Shown here: one piece after another, positions 1 to 8,197 of the stretch | Numbering within the stretch: the first letter of the stretch is position 1 | Layout: each line of letters begins with the position of its first letter | From: Sphingomonas sp. Ag1 | GTDB taxonomy: Bacteria; Pseudomonadota; Alphaproteobacteria; Sphingomonadales; Sphingomonadaceae | NCBI RefSeq assembly: GCF_000980895.1 | Contig: NZ_LAZX01000078.1 | Location: 1 to 52,258 of the forward strand | DNA length: 52,258 nucleotides | Direction of reading: 5' to 3' | Translations under genes and position numbers: made by a program | Notes under the pieces: model-generated | What the model saw: only the letters and a program-made list of their open reading frames with translations | Told to the model about the DNA's origin: nothing | Database searches by the model: none

Positions 1-145
1 TACGCCAGCGATCCGGTTTACGGCATGGAGAATGGCCGTGCTCGTCCGCTCTACAAGGGCACTGGTAACGCACGTCGCAACATCAGGCTTCGCAAGCACT
101 ATTACGGCTACGGCGAGGCGTCCGTTCCTGAGACCAAACGCCCCC

Positions 146-705
146 AATGCTGGCCGCTCGATCGCGTTCTGGGACAGCCCCACGACCTGTTCTACCCGCC
201 TGACGAGATTGCGGCGCGTCGTCCAGGCGCAGACCTGGCGGCCGCCCTTCACGAGGGCACGCTGGAGCGCGAAGCGTGGCGGGTCTGCGAGAACGGCGCG
301 GAATATCTCGCGCGCCTGACGATCAGCGCCCTGTTCGAAGGCGACACACATCGAGGCTTCGCCTGCATCAGCCGCGATGTCACCGACGAGGCGGCGGTCC
401 GCGCATCGATCGAGACCCGCGAGCAGCATCTGCAATCGATTCTGGCGACGGTGCCGGATGCGATGATCATCATCGACGAGACCGGCGCCATCACGTCGTT
501 CAGCGCAGCGGCACAACGCCTGTTCGGCTACAGCGAAGCCGAGCTCGTCGGCCGCAACGTCTCCTGCCTCATGCCCCAGCCCGATCGCGACCGGCATGAC
601 GAATATCTCGCGCATTATCTGCAGACCGGCGAGCGCCGGATCATTGGCCTCGGTCGCGTCGTGGTCGGCCAGCGCCGCGACGGCTCGACTTTCCCGATGC
701 AGCTG
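146..705 (+). pseudogene. FixL-like PAS kinase fragment
   Basis: An internal piece of a FixL-like sensor kinase. It covers the end of a first PAS-like domain, the RDVTDEAAVRASIETREQHL linker and most of a second PAS domain (FSAAAQRLFGYSEAELVGRN). It aligns without gaps to 16303-16862 of the intact kinase gene. It lacks the first ~50 residues and everything after PMQL, so it has no phosphoacceptor His and no ATPase domain. The surrounding open frame (25-822) continues into unrelated sequence on both sides, so a stable functional protein is unlikely. Homology stops at 705, where a 14-base string identical to the end of the IS at 8124-9645 begins (702-715). Seen: duplication and truncation. Inferred: a dead copy left by recombination or an IS-mediated deletion. 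Confidence 0.8.
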
Positions 706-833
706 ACGGCGGACAGTCAGGATTACCGATCGGGCCAGACGCGACTGGCAAAGATCATGGTGAGGCCGAGCGCAGCGATCCTGATGAATTGCACGTTCAT
801 CTTCACAAAGGCCAACGACTGACCGGCGGGTTC

Positions 834-2207
834 CTAACCCCAGCTCCCGGCCGCCAGCCATTTGAGCGCGGACAGGCTTGGCATGAACAGATATTCGCCG
901 CCCTTCATGACATTGAAAGTCTGCACACCGTCGATGCGCTTGCGCGCCGACGCCTGCGGGATCGTGAACCGGCCGTCATCCTCATGCAGGCCAACGATCG
1001 GATCGCGCTCTTCGCCAAGGTCGACGAAATTGCCTCGGTTGATCCACTCCTGCTGCATGAACTCGATCGTGTCATAGGCACGCGCGCTGATGAAGATGAA
1101 GAACAGGCCGCGATCGCCTTCGGCATCGTCTTCCGGCGCGACATCCTCGGAATAGACCGGTCCGAAGGTCGAGGAGCGGCGGATGATCCGGTGGATGTTG
1201 ACGTCGGTAAGCAGCGTCAGCTCGGAATCGCGGGGATTGAGTCGACGCATATGGCAGCCGAGCGGCACAACGCGGCCTTTGGGGTCTTCCTTGAACGTGA
1301 AGTCATTGTTGCGCTGCGGATCGGCGCCGAGGTCGGGATCGTCATGGTCGGGCGACAGCGTCAAGGGCGCGCCGGAGCGCCAGCGCCCGAACATCTTGGC
1401 GGCTAATAGCTCGCGTTCCTCCGGCGTCTCGCCATGCGCCTTGAGGAAGGCGTTGAAGCAGCCGACCCGGCTGTTGTACTTGCGCATAACGACGAAGGTG
1501 CCGTTCTTGCCGAGCGCGGCGGGCTCCGGCATGCCGAGAGGCTGGCCGTTCTCGCTCTCATAGCCGAGGATGAATTCGCCGGCCTTGATCGGCCGCTCCT
1601 CGCCTGGCAGCGGATCAACGCCGCTGCCCTCCACTGCGGGCTGGGAGATCGAATCCCGGAAACCGAACGGGTTTTTCGCGCCGTCCGGCGCGCCGAAGCG
1701 ATGCTCGCCGAGCAAGGTGACGCCGCTGCTCCGGTCGAGTTCGGTGCGCGCCGTCGCCAGCGCCTTGTCGAGCGCATCATCGTCGACCGCGTAGATGGTC
1801 AGCGCGAGATGGCAGTTGCCCGGCTTGAACACGTCTTCCCAGTTTTCCGGCGCGTTGGGTCCGAAGTCGCGAAGCTGCTCCGCGCGTGCGGCCATGCCCT
1901 GCTGGAACGGGAGCGGAAAGGTCTTGAGCTGGGCGTCGGGAACGCCGAGCGCCTTCAGACCCTCGAAGCTGAGCGCAGCGCCGATCCAGAAATCGAGATC
2001 CTCGCTCCAATTGTCGGCCGAAGCGACATGCGGTGCCAGCCGGCCGAGAAGATTGCGGGCTCCCGCTGCCTCGTCGAAATGGAGCATGGCGTGAACGCCG
2101 ACATAGGGTTCCGGCCGGCTTCTGAGGATCAGCGCCTGGATGTCCTGCAGGTCGAGCGTGACGCTATCCCGCGAGAAGTGCTCTTTTAGTTTCTGAAGGA
2201 TCGCCAT
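834..2207 (-). CDS. Dyp-type peroxidase family protein
   Basis: A 457-residue protein resembling dye-decolourising (Dyp) heme peroxidases, which use H2O2 to oxidise bulky substrates. The family signature GxxDG is present as GFRDSISQP near residue 190, with the Asp kept but the second Gly replaced by Ser. The C-terminal half has RRSSTFGP followed by LFFIFISARAYDTIEFMQQEW, as expected for the heme-binding second ferredoxin-like domain. No signal peptide is visible, so it should be cytoplasmic. It is the last gene of a three-gene minus-strand set with the unknown protein (3 bases away) and the catalase-like protein, all divergent from a TetR gene. The Ser substitution and this company suggest a specialised substrate, possibly a lipid peroxide. 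Family assignment is fairly firm; substrate is unknown. Confidence 0.8.
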   Translation of the reverse strand: MAILQKLKEHFSRDSVTLDLQDIQALILRSRPEPYVGVHAMLHFDEAAGARNLLGRLAPHVASADNWSEDLDFWIGAALSFEGLKALGVPDAQLKTFPLPFQQGMAARAEQLRDFGPNAPENWEDVFKPGNCHLALTIYAVDDDALDKALATARTELDRSSGVTLLGEHRFGAPDGAKNPFGFRDSISQPAVEGSGVDPLPGEERPIKAGEFILGYESENGQPLGMPEPAALGKNGTFVVMRKYNSRVGCFNAFLKAHGETPEERELLAAKMFGRWRSGAPLTLSPDHDDPDLGADPQRNNDFTFKEDPKGRVVPLGCHMRRLNPRDSELTLLTDVNIHRIIRRSSTFGPVYSEDVAPEDDAEGDRGLFFIFISARAYDTIEFMQQEWINRGNFVDLGEERDPIVGLHEDDGRFTIPQASARKRIDGVQTFNVMKGGEYLFMPSLSALKWLAAGSWG

Positions 2208-2210
2208 GGC

Positions 2211-2822
2211 TCAGCCCACCTTGTCCAGGAATTCGTTGACGGCATGTTCGAGCCGTTGGAGCCGGCGCACATCGACGACGGTGACCTGCGGATTGGCGAC
2301 GAACCAGCCGGCGGCGGTGATCTGATGCTCGGCGATGAAGTCCTTGACCTCGGGGCTGGCGATGCCCGGCCAGCCCTCGACCGAGGCGAAGATCAGGTCC
2401 ATCAGATCGGGGATCTTGGTGGCGAAGTCGTTGATATAGGTGTCCCAGTCGCCGTCATAGGCGGTGGCGAACAGGATGCGGGTGTCGTTGTCGAAGAACA
2501 CGAACCGCATGTTGTGCAGCGTGCCGACCTTCTGCGCCCCGTCGAAATTGCCGTTCACCAGCCCGAATATGCGTTTCAGCCGATCCGCGCCGCCGGGCTT
2601 GAGGTTGGCGATGGCGGTGAGCTCGGAGACATTGCCGGACTGCGCGCCGACGCGACCGGCCGAGCCGGCTGTGCCCTTGAGGTCGGGATTATGCTTCGTC
2701 ACCATCTGCTCGAGGGCGAGCTTGGCGAGCTGTGGCGCATCGCCAACCACTTCCTCGATGCGGCGGCGGATGGCCTGCAAGCGGGTTTCATCGATCTGCG
2801 GGGTTTCTTCGGTCTCGGCCAT
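2211..2822 (-). CDS. unknown protein of the peroxidase/catalase operon
   Basis: A 203-residue protein with no signal peptide or membrane segment, which I cannot name. The N-terminal third is helical and charged (RLQAIRRRIEEVVGDA). The middle has RFVFFDNDTRILFATAYDGDWDTYINDF, a pattern I associate with small domains found next to or fused with heme peroxidases; this is a recollection, not a search result. It sits between the catalase-like and Dyp-like genes with short gaps (40 and 3 bases), so it is probably co-transcribed and may partner one of them. The start ATG at 2822 has a purine-rich site (GAAAGGAGG) just upstream. Confidence 0.7.
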   Translation of the reverse strand: MAETEETPQIDETRLQAIRRRIEEVVGDAPQLAKLALEQMVTKHNPDLKGTAGSAGRVGAQSGNVSELTAIANLKPGGADRLKRIFGLVNGNFDGAQKVGTLHNMRFVFFDNDTRILFATAYDGDWDTYINDFATKIPDLMDLIFASVEGWPGIASPEVKDFIAEHQITAAGWFVANPQVTVVDVRRLQRLEHAVNEFLDKVG

Positions 2823-2862
2823 GGCTGGCCTCCTTTCGTGATTGCGTGTGACGATCGGATCG

Positions 2863-3951
2863 TCAGTCCGGAATGACGTCGATGCTCGCCGGCTCGACGC
2901 GCGGTTGCGCGTTCATTTCGTGGCGGTAGCGGGTGGATCGTTCATAGGCGGCGATGCGCACGCGCATGATCGAGCCGAGTGGCTGATGATCGCGGATACC
3001 GTGCCAGGGATTGAACGACAGCACATCATCGCCGTAGACGCGCCGCGCCGGCGAATAGGCCTCCTGTGGCGGGATGCGCAGGGTCGCGATCGGCTGGTGC
3101 GGCGAAAGGTCTTCCGGCCAGAGCACGGCGGCGTCCTCGACCGGCATCCTGTCGAGATCGGCACAGAGCTGAGCACGGAGCTGATACTCTGCGCCTTGCT
3201 CGCGGAAATGTTCAACCACCAGATCGCGCATGGTGGAATCCTCAACCGCGCCGACATCCTTGCCGGTCAGTGCACGGACGTTGTCGGAGAACGGCGCGGC
3301 ACTGATCTTGGCGATATGGTCGCCGAAGCGGATCGCCGCCATCGAATGATAGGTTTCGCCCAGCAGATGGTTATTGTCGCGAGCGAGCCCGCGCAGCGTG
3401 GCGCCGGGCTCGACGCCGACCGCTTCGACTGCCGCCTCCACGCCGCGCGCGACCCCAGCCATCGCTCGCTGGAGAAAGGCCGGGTTCTGGGCATTTTTCT
3501 CCAGAAGGCTGATGAGCTGGCGATATTTACCGATCGTGCCGAAGCTCAAGGTCGGGATGTTGACGAGCAGGAAATCCTGGTTGTGGCCCTGGTCTTCGGG
3601 GAGAAGCCGCTCGCCATCGACACCGATCACCTTGATCGCCATGCCACGCGGCGCGGGAATGGTATCGGAGTGGATGTCGCCCGGCGCCGAAGAGAGGCGG
3701 ATCACCACCGGATAGTTGGCGGGTCGGGCGAACAAGCCCTGGCGCAGATGCGAGGGCAGTTCGTGAACGATCAGTTCGCCCTTCAGGAACCCATGGCTTT
3801 TGGCATGGGCGTCGCGCACGGCGTGGCGATGACGCTCGAAGGCCCGCCGGTTGGTGGTGGCCATGATCTCGAGGATCTCGGCGGTCAGCCGCTCCTCGTC
3901 CTCGCCGAGAACCTCCACGTCCGGGGAATAGCCAATGTAGGTTTGAGCCAA
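2863..3951 (-). CDS. catalase-like heme protein (short form)
   Basis: A 362-residue member of the catalase fold, much shorter than typical 480-750 residue catalases. RHAVRDAHAKSHGFLKGELIV carries the distal-His region. VIRLSSAPGDIHSDTIPAPRGMAIKVIGV matches the substrate-channel and heme region, and NQDFLLVNIPTL carries the family Asn. The C-terminal PWHGIRDHQPLGSIMRVRIAAY resembles the family end, but the classical proximal RxxxY motif is not obvious. Catalase-related proteins of this size include fatty-acid hydroperoxide-metabolising enzymes as well as small catalases. It is the first gene of the minus-strand operon, divergent from the TetR gene across a 155-base region with two inverted repeats. 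True H2O2 catalase activity is uncertain. Confidence 0.8.
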   Translation of the reverse strand: MAQTYIGYSPDVEVLGEDEERLTAEILEIMATTNRRAFERHRHAVRDAHAKSHGFLKGELIVHELPSHLRQGLFARPANYPVVIRLSSAPGDIHSDTIPAPRGMAIKVIGVDGERLLPEDQGHNQDFLLVNIPTLSFGTIGKYRQLISLLEKNAQNPAFLQRAMAGVARGVEAAVEAVGVEPGATLRGLARDNNHLLGETYHSMAAIRFGDHIAKISAAPFSDNVRALTGKDVGAVEDSTMRDLVVEHFREQGAEYQLRAQLCADLDRMPVEDAAVLWPEDLSPHQPIATLRIPPQEAYSPARRVYGDDVLSFNPWHGIRDHQPLGSIMRVRIAAYERSTRYRHEMNAQPRVEPASIDVIPD

Positions 3952-3988
3952 GAGCGCTCCTTCACACTGAGATTTCGTTGCCCAGGAA

Positions 3989-4007
3989 CGATTTCGGGTC
4001 GAAATCG
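3989..4007. promoter_or_regulatory. inverted repeat, candidate operator 1
   Basis: Perfect inverted repeat CGATTTCG-GGT-CGAAATCG in the region between the divergent catalase-like and TetR genes. It is a candidate binding site for the adjacent TetR regulator, controlling both directions. Which of the two repeats here is bound is not known. Confidence 0.5.
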
Positions 4008-4019
4008 CCGTTGATTTCG

Positions 4020-4035
4020 GATATCAGTTGATATC
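4020..4035. promoter_or_regulatory. inverted repeat, candidate operator 2
   Basis: Perfect inverted repeat GATATCA-GT-TGATATC, 12 bases downstream of the first repeat in the same divergent region. Size and symmetry fit a TetR-family operator. Confidence 0.5.
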
Positions 4036-4106
4036 TGGTTTCACTGAGAACGCGGAACCTCCGAAAAGGTTTCGCACGTCTCGCCCGTTGGTTGGAGAAC
4101 GAACCC

Positions 4107-4730
4107 ATGCCGCTTACGCGCAAGGACACGCAGCGCCAGACGCGGGACCGGCTGATCGCGGCCGCGCATTCCTCGATTATCGAGGAGGGGGTCTCTGCCA
4201 TGTCGATTCGCAACATCTGCAGCGCCGCAGGGCATTCGCAGGGCGCCTTCTACTCGAACTTCGCCAGCAAGGATGATCTGCTGGTCGAGATCCTGCAAAG
4301 CCATATCCAGGACGAGGTCACACAGCTTCGCGACCTGGTCGCGCACTGCTCCGGCGACGATATCGAGGCGACGCTGCAGGTGCTGGCCGCGCGGCTCGCG
4401 AAGTTGGCCGACGAGGCACAATGGTCACTGCTCTCGATCGAATTGCAGCTCCATGCCCGGCGCGATCCGGCTTTCGCCGAGCGGCACCGGGAGGCCAAGG
4501 CGGCCTGCTATCGGATATTCGGTGAGCTCGTCGCCGATCTGACGCAACGCTTCGCACTTCGACCGGCCTTGCCGCCGATGCAGACCGGTATCGGTCTTTA
4601 CGCGGTCTGGATGGGACTGGCGGTGCAGGGCGATGTCGAAGGCGCCATGCCGCGCGACGAGATGCTCGTCGGCTTCTTCCGCGCCATGGCAGGACTGGGT
4701 TCGTCGCATGAGGAGCAGGCGTATTCGTGA
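4107..4730 (+). CDS. TetR-family transcriptional regulator
   Basis: A 207-residue regulator. The N-terminal helix-turn-helix is clear: TRDRLIAAAHSSIIEEGVSAMSIRNICSAAGHSQGAFYSNFASKDDLLVEIL. The remaining ~140 residues form the variable ligand-binding helical domain. The ATG at 4107 is preferred over an in-frame TTG at 4092 because GGAGA lies just upstream of it. It heads a plus-strand operon (GTGA overlap with the thioesterase gene) and is divergent from the catalase-like operon. By analogy with TetR regulators next to acyl-CoA enzymes, it may sense a fatty acid or acyl-CoA; that is inference. Confidence 0.88.
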   Translation: MPLTRKDTQRQTRDRLIAAAHSSIIEEGVSAMSIRNICSAAGHSQGAFYSNFASKDDLLVEILQSHIQDEVTQLRDLVAHCSGDDIEATLQVLAARLAKLADEAQWSLLSIELQLHARRDPAFAERHREAKAACYRIFGELVADLTQRFALRPALPPMQTGIGLYAVWMGLAVQGDVEGAMPRDEMLVGFFRAMAGLGSSHEEQAYS

Positions 4731-5224
4731 GCGGGATCGTGTCAGATCGTCGACGCATCGGCTGCGATGAGCACGGACACCCACTCGTCGGCGAGGTGGA
4801 TGAGCATCGGCGCTTCCATATCCGCTTCCGCGCCCGGGACGCCGACATCGACGAACTCGGCCATGTCAACAATGCGGTCTGGGTGACCTGGATTCAGGAT
4901 GTGTCGGTGGCGCATTGGCTGACGGCCGCGCGGCCGCAGGATCGCGACCGGTTCGTCGCGGTCGTGCTGCGCCATGAGGTCGACTATCGCGGCAATGTCC
5001 GGGCGGGAGACGAGGTCAGTGCGATCACCTGGGTCGTCCGAGCGCCGCGGGGTGCCCGCTATGCACGATGTGTCGAATTCCATGCCGAAGACGGCCGGAC
5101 GATCGTCGCCTCGCTGACCCAATGGGCCCTGGTCGATCGGGAAACCGGCAAGCTGGCCCGCGTCCCGGTGGAGGTGGCGGCTCCGTTTCTAAGTGACGAT
5201 ACCGCGCAGAAGGAAATTGGATGA
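4727..5224 (+). CDS. hot-dog fold acyl-CoA thioesterase
   Basis: A 165-residue protein of the 4-hydroxybenzoyl-CoA thioesterase / YbgC-like group, hydrolysing acyl-CoA to free acid and CoA. RFRARDADIDELGHVNNAVWVTWIQD is the family motif, with the Asp and HVNNA of the active-site helix. VDYRGNVRAGDEV is the usual following strand pattern. It starts with GTG overlapping the TetR stop (GTGA), and its stop overlaps the start of the dehydrogenase (ATGA-type), so translation is probably coupled. Context with hydroxyacyl-CoA dehydrogenase and oleate hydratase points to fatty-acyl chemistry. Confidence 0.85.
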   Translation: MSGIVSDRRRIGCDEHGHPLVGEVDEHRRFHIRFRARDADIDELGHVNNAVWVTWIQDVSVAHWLTAARPQDRDRFVAVVLRHEVDYRGNVRAGDEVSAITWVVRAPRGARYARCVEFHAEDGRTIVASLTQWALVDRETGKLARVPVEVAAPFLSDDTAQKEIG

Positions 5225-6087
5225 GCGATATCAGGAAAGTGGCGGTTCTCGGCACGGGAGTCCTCGGGAGCCAGATCGCCTTCCAGACGGCCTATAGCGG
5301 CTTCGATGTTGTCGCCTACGACATCAGCGAGGAAGCGCTCGAACAGGCGCGCGCACGGCTGGCGGCGCTCGTCGAAACCTACACGAACGAGGTGTCGGGC
5401 GCGGCTGGCGGCAAGGCGGCCGGGGCGCTCAAGCGGATCGCTCTGCTGAGCGATCTCGGCGCGGCCGTCGCGGACGCGGACCTCGTGATCGAGGCGGTTC
5501 CGGAGGTTCTTTCGATCAAGCAGGCGCTCTACGAGAAACTGGCGGGGCTCGCGCCGGACAGGACGATCTTCGCCACCAATAGCTCGACCCTGCTGCCGAG
5601 CGACCTGAAGGCTTACACCGGCCGACCGGACCGGTTTCTGGCGCTGCACTTCGCCAACAGCATCTGGAAGTTCAACACCGCCGAGGTGATGGGCACGGAC
5701 GACACCGATCCGGCCGTGTTCGATGCCCTGATCGCCTTCGCCTCCGCCATCGGCATGGTGCCGATCCCGGTGCGCAAGGAGAAAGCGGGTTACGTCCTCA
5801 ATTCGCTTTTGGTGCCGCTCCTGAACGCGGCCGCCGATCTGGCGGCCGGCGGCTATGCCGAGCCGGAAGATGTCGACAAGGTCTGGCGGATCGCCACCGG
5901 CGCGCCGATGGGGCCGTTCCAGATCTACGACATCATCGGATTGAACACCCCCTACAACATCCTCTCGCATGGCGACGAGCATGCTCAGTCGCTCGCCGCC
6001 TGGCTGAAGGAAAACTACATCGACAAGGGCAGGCTCGGCATCGCCTCGGGCGAAGGCTTCTACAGCTACAAGCCCTCCGCAGACTGA
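5221..6087 (+). CDS. 3-hydroxyacyl-CoA dehydrogenase
   Basis: A 288-residue NAD-dependent dehydrogenase of the 3-hydroxybutyryl-CoA dehydrogenase type. The Rossmann motif VAVLGTGVLGSQIAFQTAYSGFDVVAYD is at the N-terminus and ATNSSTLLPSDL carries the family NSS motif. ALHFAN matches the catalytic His strand, and EKAGYVLNSLLVPLLNAA opens the helical C-terminal domain. Length is normal for the single-domain family. It overlaps the thioesterase gene by 4 bases and lies 27 bases before oleate hydratase, in what is likely one operon. The exact chain length of the substrate cannot be read from sequence. Confidence 0.9.
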   Translation: MSDIRKVAVLGTGVLGSQIAFQTAYSGFDVVAYDISEEALEQARARLAALVETYTNEVSGAAGGKAAGALKRIALLSDLGAAVADADLVIEAVPEVLSIKQALYEKLAGLAPDRTIFATNSSTLLPSDLKAYTGRPDRFLALHFANSIWKFNTAEVMGTDDTDPAVFDALIAFASAIGMVPIPVRKEKAGYVLNSLLVPLLNAAADLAAGGYAEPEDVDKVWRIATGAPMGPFQIYDIIGLNTPYNILSHGDEHAQSLAAWLKENYIDKGRLGIASGEGFYSYKPSAD

Positions 6088-6114
6088 TCCCAACAAGAAG
6101 AACAGGAGTTCGCC

Positions 6115-7881
6115 ATGCACTATAGCAGCGGAAACTATGAAGCCTTCGTGCGTCCCCGCAAGCCCGAGGGCGCCGACAAGAAGACGGCCTGGTTTGTCGG
6201 TTCGGGGCTGGCGGGGCTTGCCGGCGCGGCCTTCCTGATCCGCGACGGCGGCGTTTCCGGCGACCGCATCACCATCCTTGAAGAGCTGGAAATCCCTGGT
6301 GGCGCGCTCGATGGTCTGGACGTGCCCGAAAAGGGCTTCGTCATTCGCGGCGGCCGCGAAATGGAAGAACATTTCGAGTGCCTGTGGGACCTTTATCGCT
6401 CGATCCCCTCGCTGGAGATCGAGGACGCCAGCGTGCTCGACGAGTTCTACCGGCTCAACAAGGACGATCCCAACTTTTCGCTCCAGCGCACGACGCAGAA
6501 CCAGGGCCAGGACGTGCCCGACAAAGCGCTGTTGACGCTAAACGACAAGGCCCAGAAGGACCTGCTCTCGGTCTTCCTCGCGACGCGCGAGGAGATGGAG
6601 AACAAGCGTATCAACGAGGTCTTCGGCGAAGACTTCCTCAAAAGCAATTTCTGGCTCTACTGGCGCACCATGTTCGCCTTCGAGGAATGGCATTCCGCGC
6701 TGGAGATGAAGCTCTACCTGCACCGCTTCATCCATCATATCGGCAGTCTCGCCGACTTCTCCTCGCTCAAGTTCAACCGCTATAACCAGTATGAATCGAT
6801 GGTCCTGCCGCTGGTGAAGTGGCTGACCGATCACGGCGTCACGTTCCGCTACGGCGTCGAGGTCACCGATGTCGATTTCGACATCCAGCCCGGCCGCAAG
6901 CAAGCGACCCGCATTCACTGGAAAGAGCGCGGCGTCGAAGGCGGCGTCGATCTCGGGCCAGACGATCTCGTCTTCATCACGATCGGCTCGCTGACCGAGA
7001 ATTCCGACAATGGCGACCACAGGACGCCGGCGAAGCTCAATGAAGGACCGGCGCCGGCCTGGGACCTGTGGCGCCGCATCGCCGCGAAGGATCCGGCCTT
7101 CGGCCGCCCCGACGTGTTCGGCGCCCATATCCCGGAGACGAAATGGGCCTCCGCCTCCATCACTGCCCTCGACGCCCGCATTCCGGCCTATGTCGAGAAG
7201 ATCACCAAGCGGAACCCCTTTACCGGCAAGATCGTCTCCGCCGGTATCGTCACGGTGAAGGACTCGGCGTGGCTGCTGAGCTGGACGGTTCATCGCCAGC
7301 CGCATTTCAAGAAGCAGCCCAAAGATCAGATGATCGCCTGGTTCTACGCGCTCTTTGTCGATTGCCCCGGCGACTTCGTGAAGAAGCCGATGCAGGAATG
7401 CACCGGTGAGGAGATCACCCAGGAATGGCTCTATCACCTCGGCGTGCCGGTCGAGGACATTCCCGAACTCGCGGCATCCGGCGCCAGCACCGTTCCCACG
7501 ATGATGCCCTATATTACCGCCTTCTTCATGCCGCGCCAGGCGGGTGACCGGCCGGACGTGGTGCCGGAGGGCGCGGTCAACTTCGCCTTCATCGGCCAGT
7601 TCGCGGAATCGAAGCAGCGGGACTGCATCTTCACCACGGAATATTCGGTGAGAACCCCGATGGAGGCCGTCTACACGCTGATGAATGTCGAGCGCGGCGT
7701 GCCGGAGGTCTTCAACTCGACCTATGATATTCGTACACTTCTTGCTGCGATCGGTCCGCTGCGGGACGGCAAGGGCATCGATCTTCCCGGACCGGCCTTC
7801 CTGCGCAAGCTGCTGATGAAGAAGCTCGAAGGCACAGAGATCGCCAAGCTGCTCGAAGAGTTCCATCTGATCGAGGAGTGA
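6115..7881 (+). CDS. ohyA: oleate hydratase
   Basis: A 588-residue FAD-dependent hydratase (myosin-cross-reactive antigen family) that adds water to the cis-9 double bond of unsaturated fatty acids, giving 10-hydroxy acids. Family landmarks are AWFVGSGLAGLAGAAFLIRDGG (FAD-binding), ILEELEIPGGALDG, RGGREMEEHFECLWDL, FKFNRYNQYESMV-like SLKFNRYNQYESMVLPLVKWL and the C-terminal GQFAESKQRDCIFTTEYSVRTPMEAVY. Length is typical. A ribosome site (AACAGGAG) precedes the ATG at 6115. It closes the TetR-led operon, so the cluster may process hydroxy or unsaturated fatty acids. Confidence 0.93.
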   Translation: MHYSSGNYEAFVRPRKPEGADKKTAWFVGSGLAGLAGAAFLIRDGGVSGDRITILEELEIPGGALDGLDVPEKGFVIRGGREMEEHFECLWDLYRSIPSLEIEDASVLDEFYRLNKDDPNFSLQRTTQNQGQDVPDKALLTLNDKAQKDLLSVFLATREEMENKRINEVFGEDFLKSNFWLYWRTMFAFEEWHSALEMKLYLHRFIHHIGSLADFSSLKFNRYNQYESMVLPLVKWLTDHGVTFRYGVEVTDVDFDIQPGRKQATRIHWKERGVEGGVDLGPDDLVFITIGSLTENSDNGDHRTPAKLNEGPAPAWDLWRRIAAKDPAFGRPDVFGAHIPETKWASASITALDARIPAYVEKITKRNPFTGKIVSAGIVTVKDSAWLLSWTVHRQPHFKKQPKDQMIAWFYALFVDCPGDFVKKPMQECTGEEITQEWLYHLGVPVEDIPELAASGASTVPTMMPYITAFFMPRQAGDRPDVVPEGAVNFAFIGQFAESKQRDCIFTTEYSVRTPMEAVYTLMNVERGVPEVFNSTYDIRTLLAAIGPLRDGKGIDLPGPAFLRKLLMKKLEGTEIAKLLEEFHLIEE

Positions 7882-7922
7882 ACAAAGACCGGAAGGCACG
7901 CGCGGCGTGTGAAAGGTGATGA

Positions 7923-8123
7923 ATGGCCGACGACGATCAGAAGAGCGAACGCGCCGCCGAGGTGACTGGGGCGCACGGCCATCATCACCATCATGAGCCG
8001 GACGGCGAAACGCCGTCCGGTCACGTCGACCATGATCCGGTCTGCGGCATGGTGGTCGATCCCGCCAGGACCGCTCACAAGGCTGAGTATGAAGGCGAGC
8101 GCTACGTCTTCTGCTCGGCCGGC
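7923..8123 (+). pseudogene. copA: copper P-type ATPase, 5' remnant
   Basis: Only the first ~67 codons remain of a gene for a heavy-metal P1B-type ATPase. A His-rich stretch (GHHHHHE) is followed by the YHS domain [30 protein letters not shown], as found at the N-terminus of many copper-exporting ATPases. At 8124 the reading frame runs into the terminal inverted repeat of an IS3-family element and ends at 8162. All membrane segments, the phosphorylation Asp and the CPC motif are missing. The rest of the gene is not seen on the far side of the element, so DNA was lost rather than merely interrupted. A stand-alone YHS protein is a possible alternative reading but unlikely given the IS boundary. 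Confidence 0.75.
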
Positions 8124-8197
8124 TGTCCGTCGTCAGAACATTCGGCACAACTCGCGGCGTAGATTAGCGGAGTGCGGACCTCGTCAGGGGGTTGATG

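Noticed and set aside
1..40. DPVYGM near the left edge as a second YHS (DPVCGM) domain
   Set aside because: The metal-binding Cys is replaced by Tyr and nothing after it follows the YHS pattern.
2842..4014. Long plus-strand open frame opposite the catalase-like gene
   Set aside because: It lies entirely antisense to a gene with clear catalase-family motifs. Such frames are common in GC-rich DNA because codon bias keeps the opposite strand open.
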